DNA of 64,000 bases from Rhodamnia argentea. Taxonomy: Eukaryota; Streptophyta; Magnoliopsida; Myrtales; Myrtaceae. The stretch lies in the NCBI RefSeq assembly GCF_020921035.1, contig NC_063157.1, positions 2,232,001-2,296,000 of the forward strand, given 5' to 3'. Position 1 is the first letter of the stretch; every line of letters begins with the position of its first letter. This document shows positions 1-14,000 of this stretch, piece after piece. The translations under genes were made by a program, and so were the position numbers. The notes below the pieces were generated by a model. It worked only from the letters and a program-made list of their open reading frames with translations, was not told the DNA's origin and made no database searches.

Positions 1-1107
1 AACATCCTCATTGAATGGAACGAAGGCTGATTTATTTGGTGAGCATGTACAATAATCTTTTCCGAGATGTCAAGAGATTCTAACAATTGACTTGCGATGT
101 TTCAAGTAATTCCCGCATTGTTTTGCACTATTTAACGGTATTGCCCTTCTGAAGTTTAGTTTATGAAAGTTGAAAAAGTCTCACTTTCGCTTAAGATAGT
201 ATTGTTAACCGAAATGATTTATCCCCAAAGAGTCCGCACTAGAGATTGCTAACCCTTGTAACATTAATTAGGACAACGCTTCAGGAGGAGCTCAGTGCTA
301 GTGACAACGACGACACCTTGAATTTAACAAAATCTAGACTACCATTTTTTATAAACGTCATTACATCTTAAACAATGGATATCTTTCAGACATTTGCTTT
401 ACATGCTGAAAGGGAACTAAGCCTAATTCACGGGTATAAAATGACACATTGTTTGAAAAATCACCTGTCTTTGCTTTTTTTTTGTCTCCCCACTCTCCAC
501 TTGGCTTGATTATTTTTTCCGTGACCCACCTTGCCTCCATGCAATTTCCGACTTTTCAAAGCCTTCGTGGGGGGACTAGGAATTGGTAGGGGTGCGATGG
601 GCCCCATTGACAGTTGGTGACCTTCTTAGGAACTCCCATCGAAACTTCCTCCTCGAACGCGTCGGTGGAGGGCGGCGACTCTCCATCGATTACGATCCGA
701 GAAAAAATATTTTCATGGTTGACACGAATGTTTAGACACAAATTGTTATCGTTAATTGATATATTTTTATTTATTAATTATTTCAAGCCATGCATGCGAT
801 CATTTTTTGAGAAAATGTTTGCCAAATTACTCATATCTCGCAAAAATAAACAGAACCTAAAAATAAGAAGGAAAACAAATCGGCACACGAGAAGATCACT
901 GAAGCTGAGGTCAGGCGAATAAATAAGATATTTGCACTCGAGCAGGCACTATAATAAGAAAAATATAATTGAGCAATTTCTTTGTGGCATTTTCTTTTTA
1001 GCTTCATATCGTTGACGTGAATTCCCCGGCCACATAGTGTGAATCCGGGGAAAGATTTCAATGAGGCTTTTGTACAGCCGGTTTTTGGATGGAGATTTAC
1101 TTGCCAC
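1..1107. other. Intergenic DNA, nothing recognised
   Basis: AT-rich sequence at the window edge. The open frames here are short and encode nothing I recognise on either strand. No RNA gene or transposon end is visible. Confidence 0.5.
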
Positions 1108-1229
1108 TTGAGTTTGAGACTATAAATATACGAAATACTAGAGCGCTAAGAATTACATTAAATTCCACGAAAGAAAGAAGTAATTATGTTGAGAGTATGC
1201 TTGAAGAATCTCACTTTCATGCCATGTGA
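1108..1229. repeat. Dispersed repeat, copy A
   Basis: This ~120 bp stretch matches 21852-21978 inside intron 20 of RHD3-1. Shared blocks include agtttgagact, tagagcgct and aattccacgaaagaaagaag, in the same order and orientation. No terminal inverted repeats or target-site duplication are evident, so the element class is unknown. It may be the end of a longer unnamed repeat. Confidence 0.6.
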
Positions 1230-1985
1230 GGCTGAGACAAATATTCCAAAAATTAGTGCCTGCATTAGGTAGATTATTCATTTGACGTCAGCAAAGAGGT
1301 GCCTGGTTCGTCACTTGATCCCTAAGGAAGGAGTCCCTACCTACACGGAAAAAACCAACCAGAAATTCCAATCCAGACTAATGGAATCTGTGCAAAACCT
1401 AATCTACAAGAGAACACCATCCTTAATCATCCTTAGCTGCGGCACACGTTGCACATTCTCAGTATTAAAGGCCAAAATGAACATTATCTATGCATCCGAC
1501 ACCTTAGTTCCCAACTGTGTATTTAAGCGAGAGAGAATGTGTGACTGGGTGTGTTACGGGCTGAATCGAATCATCTATGAAGTAACCAGGCCCATTTCAA
1601 CCACAGAAGGTTTCACCCATTGTAGTGTGTAAGCTTATCAACTAACTGATCTAGTTTTCACGGTTCAACACCAGCAAACATAACAGATGCACCGGTCAAG
1701 TAACGAGCAATCTCTTGATAATCTAATGAAGCACCCAAAACGTGGCTCTCAGCCATGGCCTGAAACAATGCTGGAGAACATGTTTGTCAGACTCCATCTC
1801 CACTCCACACGGAGACAAAAACTCAACCTCAAGCAAATGCACTAAATAATCCCTAGCATCATAAAAAGGATGAAAGTTGAGGATGACGAGCTCCTTTTCA
1901 CACGAAACAGTCGAACGTGGTTAACTTGCTTCCCACTTCGAGTTAGTCATCAACCTTGCAGATCTTTCTTCTTTCCGTGAGAAGC
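1230..1985. other. 3' flank of FVE, probably with its 3' UTR
   Basis: Sequence directly downstream of the FVE stop codon, which reads on the minus strand. The transcript must end somewhere here, but I see no clear poly(A) signal to fix the site. The open frame at 1282-1632 (+) resembles no protein I know. Confidence 0.4.
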
Positions 1986-4900
1986 TCAAGAGGTGCAAGA
2001 GAGAATGTGAGACTTGAATTTATCCAGCTCAGACAGAACTTCTTCCTCGGGTCTGTAGATCAAATCGATCATCCGCCATATCTGCACTTAGCAATTTGGA
2101 CCCAATCAAACATATGATAGTTAATGATAACTTACTAGTAATGCAGATCTATTCAAATCAAAAGGCTAAATCGATGCTATCTGTCAACATAAAAGTCAAC
2201 AAACATATCCTTATTTCAGAACCTCATTTACAACTATCGCAAGAGTGTAAAATGAACTCGTGACAGTGAAATATGAATGAAGCTGCCAATATGCATTTAA
2301 GGGCAAAACCAATGGTTCGCATAAATGCGAAACACGTGAAAGGGAAACTACCTGCAATGTACCACCTCCGCCAGTACTTTCACCATCATCAGAAACACTA
2401 ACAATTGTCCAGGGATCGGACGTATTCCAATGGAAGTCAACAACCTTGTCCCTATAAGAAATGAGAGCATCAATTAAAGGTCAAAGTTGGAAGAACTATT
2501 GATCAACCTAAGAGAAGCAAGCAAATTTGGTACCTGTGCCCAGCATGACGGAAGAATAACCCTGGAGGAGAATTGGGCACTTTTGGACCCACGGTCTCTG
2601 GCTTTTTGCCAATCTGGAAAACGGAGAAAGATTTACTGACAAATAACACAAAAAATGTGTACGAAGTATTGCAAACAACATCAGTTCATGAAAACAGCAG
2701 ATAACTTCAGCATTTAGGCTGCGCTGTGTTCAACACTAGATCTCTTTTGTACAATTTCATCCTATCCAGTACCATATCTGCCCTGTAAATATCTTAGTTC
2801 AATCAAGTACTTAAAGCAGCACACTCATTTCCCGGATAAACTTCCCTTTTCTGTTTTCGTTTTTTTTCCTTTAAATAAATTATTGAGTATATAAAGAGAC
2901 CAAGAGGTGCATCGCATTTACAATCCAGAAGTCAGAAAAAATATGAAAAAAATTGCAGATAGAACCAACTGTAGAGAGCTACTGCATAATGCCAGAAAAG
3001 GAAAGCAGAAGTATCATTCCGCCTTTCTGTTACCACAATACTCCTATAAAACAAAAATATTACAGGGAGACAAGAGAGATGCGCTATCATTCGGGATACT
3101 CAAGAACTTCACACCTTTTCATGATCCCAGATATTTAAAATGCCATCCTCAGCAGAACTTCCAAAGACAGATGACTTGTCTGGAGACCACTGGAAACAAA
3201 TAAATAGTCTAAGTCATGATGATTTTTCTCTAAACTTGAAAAGAAAAGCGAGGAGATCCTGTTCCAAACTTAACAAACCAATGATATTTGAAGTGATTTT
3301 TCTACGTTAGTGATTATGGAAGCCAGCAGCAGACCTGAACACAGAGCACAGCAGCATTGTGACCCTCAAAAGTATGGACAGGTGATCCAACTCCCCCAGA
3401 AGTGAGGTTTCGGCGGTCAAACATGCGAACTGTAGTATCAGCTGACCTGAACAGGGGGTATTCCATAAAAACTAGAATCAAGGTCACACGGCTAGCAAGA
3501 TATGAGCTTATCCAGAAGCAATTAGCAAATAAATAAATGCAAAATTCTGCATAATTCCAGTACCCGGTTAGAATCAGGTTTACATCATGAGGATTCCAAT
3601 CAACACAATGAAGATCAGCATGATGAGCTTTTTCAACCTGAAAAATAGACAACCAGAAGTCCACTGAGTAAACTAAGGCAAACCATAATCAAACCAAAGA
3701 CTTCAAAGGAATCAACGTTTAGGGATCAACAAAATAATTAGCAAGAAAGCTGGACATGAGTAATCTGCTAGTCGAGCTCAAGTAGCTACAGGTAGTTTGA
3801 TTTGCTTACAACCCTAACCTTGATAGCTGGGGAAGCGCCAGTTCTTGCATCCCATAGTATGAGACAAGAATCATCCCCTACACTACAGAACTCCTGTGCG
3901 CTGCAACAAATGCAGAAAACATAATAAAGAGTTGAGCGCGAACTGCCAGATCTAAATGACCAAAATTTGCAACAATTTTTCATCTTTGCCTTCTTAAGAT
4001 GTAAATAGCAATAATTAGATTCACACTAGGCGATATTGACAGGAAAGCACTTATACTACTAACAGAAGTGTTCGTGAATCATATTCCATTCTATAAATGA
4101 CGTTTGAATTTATAATGAGCTACCTCGATGGGCAGAACGTCACATCCTCAACAGTGTCCCCATGCCCCAGGTAGACTCCACGAGGTTCAATTGAAGGGCT
4201 GTCCATAGGTTTATCATTGCCACCGGCAGCCTTAGAAGACTGCTTATTGTTGGCGCCAGCAGACCCAGGAGACTTTGCAGCCCCGGGATCTGCAGCCAAA
4301 GTAGAGATATGATCTTGAATGCTCCATAAAACTACATATCTGTCTTTGCCTGCCAAAAACCCAATGAGAGCCCTTATAAGAACTTCAAAACCTCTAAGGA
4401 GAACAACCACCAGCGACACCAGAGCAACACAGCATAATTAATTATGGTGGAATATGCATCGTGATTCAATTTATCATTGAAAGAGGCACCCCTAGTGAAT
4501 CAACTCAAACTAACAGTGAATAATGGTCAAATAGAAGAATAAATTTTTTGACGACCTTTCATCCACTAATAACTGATGGGCCACATTCAGTACAGTACAA
4601 TGCCCAGTGAAATTCAGCTCTTTTAGTCACTGAAAACGCACATTAGTCACATTCGAGTGAACCATTTCCAATCTAGTATCTGCATATATCTTACTACAAT
4701 GTGAAAGCCCCATCTCCAATGTCCAAGAAGGTACTAAACTCGGCTACATATGGAGCAATCTGTCAGTACAACTTAGTGATAAACAAATGAGCCCCACAAT
4801 TTGCGCAAGTGGCCATTTTTCAGCCATAAGCGAATCAAACAACATTGAAGCTCATAGTTCTAGCTAGTTCGAACATCACCAGCCTAACTATCTGATTATC

Positions 4901-7900
4901 ATTCTTCACTCCATAAGGAACAAACAAATTGAGTCTGTTTAACCCTCACATGGTACCATTATACTAAGACATGTCGTATCTTCACGCTCAAAATAATTGA
5001 ACCTGTTGCAATGAATACACAGCCAGAGAAATAATCAAGGGTTCATCAAGAGACATAGCTAGAGCTAGACAAAGAATGATTGGTTCAGTTGGGGATAGAT
5101 TGAGCCATCATAAAGCTGAAAGGAAAAAGGAATTTGTCAATCGCAACTACTAACCGCCAGAAAGAACGAAGGGTTCGGTTGGGGACATTGCAAGAGCAAA
5201 CTCAGCATTATCTTTATGCCCTGTGAGTATCTGCAGAACAAATTGTCACTGGTCTTAGATTGATCAATAGGAAACTAACAATTTCCAGTGGTAATCTGAA
5301 GATTGATTGACAAGACCACAATTCTATATGATTATGATCAACACTGTCATTCACTGGTCATGTTCCACAAGTTTGTTTCCATTCAACACACCAGATCTGG
5401 ATGTGAAGTTGAAGCACCTAAAACAGCATGGCGATTAGGTTGTGCCTCGACATCCCATATGAGAACCTGCATTAACAGAGAAACGTTCATGTCTTTAACT
5501 GGCCTGATATTAAAACGCGGGATAGGAGAAGATCAAAAACTCCTTGTCAAACGATAACACGCAAAAAGTACTGCTTACATCAGGGCTGTCGGTGTGAGTT
5601 GCTACAATCTTACTGTTTTGGGGCAGCTCCCTGATCCTGTTCACCTGCATTTCAATAGCCCACAAGATTTGGTTCACTCAGAAGCAGTGAAGTAACAAAA
5701 TTCACTGAGTGAAGATCGATTTGTCAAGGCAAGTCTAGTGCACACTAGACAAACAAGGTTAAGACCAGTCAATCACAAAAAATGAAGATGAACATTGATT
5801 TCTCTTGCTTGGCCAGATTTCTTAAGAAAGATTGATACGTTTTGAGACAAGTAGCAAACCAACTTTCTATAGCTTAACATTGCACCAAGCATTCTGTCCA
5901 GAGTGAGAAGAAATAGCAAAAAGACCACTTTCAGATTAATTCTCAACAGGATAATAATAAAATGGAGCCCGTATTCAATAGCAAGTCTTCATTATAAAAG
6001 ATAAAAACATACCACATAAAGTCATCTTTATAGTGAAACAGAAAATGCCAAAGTGTGGTTGTTCTTTTGAAATGAAGGGACTGCAAAGCTGAAAAAACAT
6101 CCCTTTCTAGCCTAGAGGGGACCAAAAGTTTTGGGCAATTGCATGTCAAACTTAATAAACCACTCAGGTAGCATGCATCTCTTAGCCACTACCTGAGTAG
6201 GATAGCCTGCAAGCTAGCAGTTACTTAAGCAATTACGAATGTAAAGTCCAAATTCCTCTCCAATCAACACGTGTGGAGATTATGCTGTGCTACAATGGTT
6301 CCAAAGCTTGCCATCAAGAAGGAAATAAAGTCCATTATGAAAAAGGTGCCTAGTTTCGACAAGATATCATGATATCCAATTACCCCCATCGGGAAAGGGG
6401 AAAAAACAAAAATTCGAAATCATCAATTGCATTTCATCAGCAAACAAATGCCACCCAAATTATAACAACAAAAGGACAGATGATAAGTTACCTCGCCAGG
6501 ATGTATAATAGTTTTGTACTTCTTGACAAAGGGAGAGCGAGCTTCTTCATTGAACTGCCAAACCAAACCATCAGTGCTACAAGTCCAGTAATAGTATGAC
6601 TTCGTGAAAGGGAATGACCATATGATTTAATGTAGACAGATAAATTTTGCAAGTGCCAAAGGTAAGAGACACTAAAACCCAATTAACAAGTACCTGAGAG
6701 ATATGCTCTGCAGCTGCAACTCTCGGTTTGACAACCTCGACATTTGCAATAACAAGCGTATTTGGAACACTGCCATCTGTCTGTGTAGAATAAGATGAGG
6801 CATCAGAATCTATGCTCAAAGCAATGCATATCTGTATCGTGTGTATTGGACTATCTAGACTTCAAAGGACAACCGATAGTAAAAAAACACTGAATACGAA
6901 AAGTAAAACATCAAATAAAGCACATGTGACTAAGGAAGAGATGGATAGTGTTGTACAATTATCAAATATCAATCAGTGGAAATCGGCCCAAAATCTAGAT
7001 TGTAGTATAAAAATTCAAGAATCAAATTTCTTGAAACTAAAGTTTCATGCATTTATGCCACGAAACAATAAGAAAACCACTTCTTTCCACATATAAATCA
7101 AGTTAAAAACATTGACCCTATCAGAAATTCTTTCGTTTCCTTCAATCTGAAGAAGTATCTTGCCTGCTCAGATAGGTAAAGACGCTGTCGATTTTTGTAA
7201 GTAGCTTGCTCAAGCTGTGGACCCCATCTGTTGGAAGTAAAAGTCAAAACAGCCCAAACAGGCAAACAAACAAATAAGGTCTACCACAAAACATGCCATA
7301 AACCCTAGAAAAGCAACAGTGTGCAAGCAGCACATCCACTCAAACTTAGTCGTGACAATTATTAGACGCAAAGACAGAACAAACAGATATGAAGTGACAA
7401 AGCATTGTTATAGATACAAGCAGTCATACAAAAATGAGCACAGCCACTTTATCAAGAAACATGTTCCAAGGAAAAAAAAAACAAAGAAAGAAAAACACAT
7501 TTGACAACCATGGAAGCACCTGAGGGTAGATTCTACAAATGAGATTTGAACAGTTAACAGCCAAGGCAGTATACTTTATGAACGATATTATGCAGCATTG
7601 AAAAGACTGGTAGACAATGAGAAAAATTACAAGCTCCAACGACCAACCAGAAATCCCGAGGCCCATAATAGCTAGTATTAAGCCGTCAGCACCATTGAAA
7701 AGGTTGCTACAGGTGAAAACTAGTATGATTTCAAAATTATGACCTAGCAATCGCACTACCCAAAGTCCTGCTTTACAATTTTTCTCCCAATTCTCATGAA
7801 ACCTTCCGATGTAGCGACTAAAATTCATGTGCTGATAGATTATATACGGGGCTTAATTCAGTGCCGTGATGATTCACATTAGAGATATCTCCCAGCTTCC

Positions 7901-8503
7901 AAACCCCAGGCAAATACACATCTCATGGTAAAGAAAATATCTGTCTAGAAGGGATGGACCCGAGAAGATGTGGGAAGGACACGATGGGAAAAGACGAGAA
8001 CGAAACGCTCGGTTCTTAAACAAGACTAAATGCATAACCCAGCACAAATGTTTAGTTGGGACAGTAGCTGTCAGTCGCCGCCATGGGACCAATGTGCACG
8101 TGTCCACACTTAGGTCATGAACTGCAAATGAGGAAAACCCGGAAACCAAGTGAAGTGGGAACGGGAGACTGTCTCAGCTAGGGCCAACCTACGTTCATCA
8201 GCCGAAACGAGAGAGCAGGAATTATCAAGCGGCTCCGAGGTTGAAACACAGTACCCATTTACACTTCCTAAACAAGTGAAGCAGACGACAATGCCAAACG
8301 ACAGGAGCTAAAAAAAAAAAAAACCAAGAAGCGGCCGAAAAACCCTAGGGGAGAGGGAGAGAGAGAGAAAGCAACCTGCAGGAGAGAGAGGGCCAGACGA
8401 GGTTGTGGTTGGCGAGCCAGTCGTAGAGGACGGGGACGAGCGACTTCCACTGCGTGTACCTCTCGTCCACCGATCTCCCCGTCCCTTTCCCTCTCTCCTT
8501 CAT
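1986..8503 (-). CDS. FVE: FVE/MSI4 WD40 histone-binding protein
   Basis: The gene encodes the plant MSI4/FVE protein, a nuclear RbAp46/48-type WD40 protein. In Arabidopsis it works with histone deacetylase and PRC2/CUL4 complexes to repress FLC in the autonomous flowering pathway and in cold responses. Fifteen exons join in frame to 467 codons: 8376-8503, 7164-7227, 6694-6780, 6492-6554, 5579-5644, 5392-5466, 5155-5230, 4124-4349, 3819-3900, 3564-3637, 3335-3446, 3115-3189, 2534-2613, 2352-2451, 1986-2081. Seen in the product: the N-terminal histone-H4-binding helix (YTQWKSLVPVLYDW, ~16-29), then WD40 blades including LIWDVEAQPN, VVLWSIQDH, SCLILWDARTG and LNIWD, ending near YRPEEEVLSELDKFKSH. 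Intron 2 has a GC donor (7163-7162). The ATG at 8503 starts MKERGKGTGRSVDERYTQW, as I recall for eudicot MSI4. An in-frame ATG at 8629 would add 42 unsupported residues. The usual KDKS before VVLW is KDRY here. No break is seen. Confidence 0.96.
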
Positions 8504-10375
8504 CTCCCGCTCTCTGTTTCTCTTTTCCCGCCTCTCTTCAACGGGACAGTGAGTGTGCGAAGTGGCAAAATGGATGACGGTGACCTGAACACCCACCACT
8601 TCGTTCCGACCACATTCCTTCGTCCGCACCCGGATCTACGTGGGCTCGATCAGTGGGCCCGCACATCGACGGCCGTGATTTCTGTTAGAATCCATGCCTG
8701 GGTCCAGACAGAAGGCTTATCCCCGGTTCTGGCCCAAGTCCCATGAATCGGTCGCCACTGGATTAGGGTCCAATGAAGAAATCCGCTACCGATAAAGTTT
8801 TGTCCGACACTTTTGACCAAAATTTGGAGGTTCTCATTTTTTGTGAACTAGAAGAGGAAGCAAAGACAAGTATTCGAACCAGAGATCGATCGATCGATAC
8901 AGGCGAGTCGAAAGGGAGACAAGGTATACGATGTTGCTGTGGATGTCACGATGACTTTGTGGATGGTACCTCGCAATGTCCACCGTGGAGTTCCACCCTC
9001 TTCGCTTGGCTACCCTAAGGACCGATCGATAAAGTAGGTCCGCTTAGAGGGGGTGCTTTCTATTTTATGCGGGCCCAATTTATTCTTAGGCACATCCTGC
9101 GCAAGAGATTTCAAGCCCAGATAGGGCCCACATATCAATTTCACTTTTTTACTTTAGCCATGAGTTTCACTTTAATAAGGCAAGTTTATTATGTTTTATT
9201 TTTACTCTATCACTACGGGTCCAACTAAAACAAAATGCTTTTTCTTAGTAGGTGTGATCCGTTGGACATAGGTCTAATTTTTCAATTTTTTTGATTCCTT
9301 AGAATCTGTTTTTCCCGCTTTCGGGGTTCTTCAAAGATCTCTAAGATGAATGATGCCTAAGCAAAACTTAAGCTCAGCTAGTCCAATTAGCGTACACGTC
9401 TCTCGCCTATCTGGCTTCTTTTCTCTCCTTGCACTATCTATATTGGGAACGCTCAGCAAAAGCTCGATATCTTTCACTCAATGGAATCATCGATAAAAAG
9501 TCCACGTCCGAACCTTTCGACATATTCAGTCGGACCCGCGTTTAACTCGAGAGTTTAAACAAATACGTTACGGGCTAACTATAATATATGACCTACTTCA
9601 AAGTCCAAACGACATGAGTACTCCAGCAGAAAAAATTTTTTAACGCAACTCTCGCTTGCATCTCAAATATCTATATCATTTTTCTCTTGTTTAGAGACTG
9701 CCATTCCTCCACGTCTTTCTTTCGACTATTTTTCATCCTCGAAATCTAACATTCTCGAGACTTGCCTCACTCAACCCCCAACACTATTCAGCATTCACCC
9801 CCCACACCTCTCTCTCTATCTCATTGAGTTCGCATCCTGATCTTGAAAAATTGTCATGGACCGCCTTATTGAGTGGTTCAGATCAGTTTCTTTGTTGCCA
9901 TGATGATATAGCGTAGGCCAATGAGTAAGGTTCGAATGACTAGTTTAAATCTACAAGGGAAAAAAAAAAGTTACGTAAGAAAAAACTTGGTGGGCATAGG
10001 TGACTGGGCCCCCCAAAATAGACCCCTGGAGTGGAAACTCTCAATTTCGGTAGAAGCGTTGAGTATTATTATCGTATACTTTCATTGGTCGAATATATTT
10101 AACAAAAAGTTTGAATATACATTTTTATTCAACGTTAAATTCAAGTATAACAAGTGATAGAAGGTTAGATTAAGACAAGCTAGTGCTAATTGATTGAATG
10201 ATGGCCATGTGGCACAATCATGTCACGTGTCAATTTTAGAGGCAAGTTAAAGTGTTATGTGCCGAGAGCCGTAGTTGTGTGGTTCATACTTTCATGCAAC
10301 AGAAAAGCACACGGGTTCCCGCTCTACGCTAAGTTGGTGGGGGTCCAAGAGAGCCGCCCCGGCGAGGCCGCCTCA
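8504..10375. other. FVE 5' leader and upstream region
   Basis: Purine-rich on the minus strand from about 8340 to 8560, so it is CT-rich on the plus strand around the FVE start. The FVE 5' UTR and promoter must lie here; no clear TATA box can be assigned. A short GATC repeat sits at 8886-8898. No further gene is recognised to 10375. Confidence 0.45.
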
Positions 10376-10650
10376 TTTTACGATTTAAGCCCGTAATTTT
10401 TTATTAATAGTTTGGGTTTAGGCTCATGAATGACTATTGATAGATATACTCTTGTTCGCTTGTAATTGAGTGATGTAACGAGAAGTCCGATATACTAATT
10501 ATAGTGAAATCATCTATTGGACGTAGCCCTAGTTTAAGGGTAAATTGGGATAAAATCTCGTGTATCGATTTATCTTTCTTGCTTTACGTTTTGATTTGAT
10601 TTGATTATGCGTCGAATCCCAAACAAGAGCAAGCGTGGTCTCAATTCTTG
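10376..10650 (+). repeat. LTR fragment of a Copia-like retrotransposon
   Basis: The stretch has the layout of a plant Copia LTR near its R/U5 end: a gtaattgagtgatgtaacgag block, an attatagtgaaat block, ggacgtagccctagttt, and a ttgggataaaatctcgtgt block followed by CT-rich DNA. A diverged relative sits at 42597-42790 in the same order. No gag-pol coding sequence flanks it, so it is a solo or truncated LTR. The family name is inferred from the motif layout. Confidence 0.55.
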
Positions 10651-11035
10651 TTTTAACTCTATACATGTGATATGATACAATAAAATTCATGCAATATATA
10701 TCCACATTTTTTGCCATTTCAAATCACAGAAAGTGGGACGGGTCAAGTGCTTATGTTGCTCTCAAAGACCCTTCCAAACTTGCTCGTGACTTAAAATTAT
10801 TCTAAAGTTTTGCTTTCCTAAACTTGTATGGCTAAGTGGAGCCGATTGGACAAATTTATGTAGCGCGACTAGCTTTGATAAATTTACTCGGGTCAAATTT
10901 CGCATCTCAAAATGTTGTCCTAATCCGTCCAATTGACTATTAGAACTATAAATCGGTCACACCCACAATTTACCATGTATAGTGACATTCCCCAGTCCAC
11001 ATTCTTCACCGTTTATTCCTTTTTCTCTATCTAGC

Positions 11036-11036
11036 T

Positions 11037-11066
<30 letters not shown>
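11036..11066. repeat. TTC trinucleotide microsatellite
   Basis: An uninterrupted run of about ten TTC units in the FVE-RHD3-1 intergenic region. It is likely polymorphic in length. Confidence 0.9.
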
Positions 11067-11067
<1 letters not shown>

Positions 11068-14000
11068 TTCTTTTGACCGCAAAGAAAGCATAAGTCGGCG
11101 ATTTAAGCTATGAAAATACAATGTAGGCCAAATAATACGGTCCGATGATGGCCCAAGCCCGAATACCAATTAGACATGGCAGCAGGCTGTCTATTGAAAA
11201 GACCTTCGGTAGTAGCAACTAGCCAACTAGCTGTTAATTAATTAATAAGCTTGCCATAAGTGATTATTAATTCAAACATTAGCGTCATCCTTTCGTCCCC
11301 CTCTTTTTGTCATTTGCGGAACACAGTGCATGGTAAAGGTTTTTTTTTTTTTTTTTGGGCGAAATGCAAACAGTGTTTGCAATTAACAACTTTAGGATGA
11401 AAACAAAAGACAAAATTGCAACAGTGACAAGTAAAGCCGAAAGCTCCGGCGACGATTGCCCAGCATGGAGTCGCAGACTCGCAGATCCGCAAAGTCCTCG
11501 ACGCCAGCGTCGCGGGAATTCAGCCACTTCCTCTGCAACCTCGTCGAGCCAAATTTGGACTAGAGGTGAGCATAGTTCACCCCCAAGCGACGGGCTGCCG
11601 AGCTTTAGATGTCGAAGCGTGGAATATCGGTGAGCCGAATCTCGAGACATTGGCAAGCGTAGGCGCAACCCTCGATCCTCTAGATCTCGCTTGACCGACC
11701 CGCGACCGTCGACCTTAGACGACACTTGACCTCGGCGATGGTCCGCGTTCGTGGATTTTTTCAGTAGAGCGAGGATTTTGCGTTAAAAAAAGAAAGGTAT
11801 GAAATTAAAAGTACAATTATTGAACTGGGCTAAAGATGGGAACTAGTGAAAACGCATCAACTTACCCTTCAACGCTCCCAGAAAGCCAGAATGCCAATGC
11901 TTGACTGAAGGTATCCTGGGAGGAAACCACAAGTCACAAATGAGCTTTCAAAACCTTTTGCCAAACACATGCATTTTAAGGAAAAAAAATTAGAATCTTT
12001 GTAGGGTGAAATCGATTGACAAAACTATGCCGAATGCATCCTAATTAATTTTAACCTTTTTCTGGTAAAGTTGTTAGGACCACGCGGACCTCATGGGACA
12101 AGAGTTGTCCACCTCAACTTCAAGCGTAACGGGTAAAAAATGTGGTCTTAATCTGTCTTTGTCCATACGATAATTGGACTGATTTACTTTATATAATACC
12201 ATACGCTAATCCATAGTATTCTTTACTTTATACAGCTCTCGATTCTTCATTTATTCGCCGACTTTTGAACGAGGAATTAAATCGCCGACAGAGATGGGCG
12301 CTTGGAATGTCTCGACTTATTTTCGTTATTAAATAGGCAGTGAAGAATTAAATTTAAAAGGAAAAACAGACAAAGAAAATTGGAAAAAAAGAGCACACGT
12401 GTGGGATCCGCTTTGAATCAAAAAGCACCTGCTGTGGGGGGGAGGAGATGCGCCGTGGACGGCGAGGATCGAGTCGTTTGGTCCACGCGCTGAAAAGTGG
12501 AGACGCCGTGACTCTATGGCCGGCGGGATCGCATCACACCGTCCTTTTCTTTTTTTTTGCATCAATTTCGAAGAAAATAAAGTAGATGGACGGCTGAGAT
12601 GGGCCCACTGGACGGGAGTCGGCGGCGAGCGGCTTGTTAAAAAAGGTGGGACGGGGCAGGTGCGACGACAACTCTGCACATCGATCGAGTCGGGTCCATC
12701 GGTTTTCTTTTTAGTAAATTAAAATCCTAAATATTTTCGTTTATAGTTGATTCTGAAATTTAATATGGCAAGTCAAGTGCGACTTTTTCGGAGACTAAAT
12801 CATGCTTTAAGATAAATTCAGGACTTAATCGAAAACGCCTGCAGCTAAATAGTCGAGACTTAATCGGCCGGCCGGTAATTGTTCAAAGTTATAATCACGC
12901 TAATCAAAAGGTTAATGCACATTTTCAAACGTGTCCGAATAGGAATTATATGGGAAATTGCTTATAAAAAAAATGGTGATTTGTGCTAATGATGAATTTG
13001 CTTTAACGAGGAATTTTGGGGACTTGCGCGTGCTTGGCAGCTTGAGTCGTCACCGACCCAATGAAAATCATTCAAGCCATCCAACTTGACTTGCTTTCTC
13101 CATTCACTTCTGCGGGTAAAATAAAAAAACCTCCCGTAAAGTTGAGTTGACTCGGGGGGTTGATAAGTAATTAAGGGCTTGTTTACTCACACTTAATCAG
13201 AATGGACAATAGCACAATTCTTTACTAAATTTTGGTCTAATATTTAACGTCAGCTTTTAATTTAAACAATGTCATCCTTTGATTTTGACCCAATATGCGG
13301 TGACATCCCTAAACTTCTAATTTATTCAGCGTGATCCACGAACTATTGATAAATGTCAAATACGGTCTCTAAACCGTATAAAAAATATTTAAAAGTTTAG
13401 GGATCACATCTAATATCAGATCGAAGTTCAACGATCGTATTGAACAAATTAAAAGTTCAGAAAATACATTTCACATTGGATTGAAGTTCAAATGCCACAT
13501 TGAACAAAGTAAAAATTCAAGCACAATTCGTTTCATTTTCTCTAATATAGGTTTGTTTACTTACACTCAATCAAAATAAATATATATATTTTTTGAAATT
13601 TTGGGTCGATGGACGAATGTGATATGAGTCTCAAGAGTTTAGACGTAAATAGAACATCACATGGAAAAAAATTATGCGAAAAGGAAAAAAAGACAAAAAA
13701 GTCATTCGAAACAGGGTACAATTTGCTAATGTCGTTGCGGGATTAAAGCCCTACTTATGAATTGGTAAGAAAACTTACGCGATCTATCTACGGGAAGATA
13801 ACGAAATACAGGAGTCACATGGGCACGTTACCAAAGTGCTCACGTGCAAGCCACTCCATCGAGACTTAGGATGATGCCCATGCTCCACGCTTGGGGTTCC
13901 TCTAATCGGCTATTTATTCATTCATTTTTCTCGACTTTCTCGTCCTTGTCCTGAAGAAATTATATGGAGTAATGGGTTTCGAGATGGAAAGCGGAGCGGA

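Noticed and set aside
7424..7828. 134-codon minus-strand open frame inside FVE intron 1
   Set aside because: It lies wholly in the intron between exons 1 and 2 and resembles no protein.
8503..8629. Upstream in-frame ATG for FVE (8629)
   Set aside because: The extra 42 residues are encoded by purine-rich leader sequence and match nothing in the family. The ATG at 8503 gives the usual eudicot N-terminus.
11285..11725. 146-codon minus-strand open frame in a GC-rich island
   Set aside because: No recognised domain, no flanking exons, and the composition resembles dispersed repeats.
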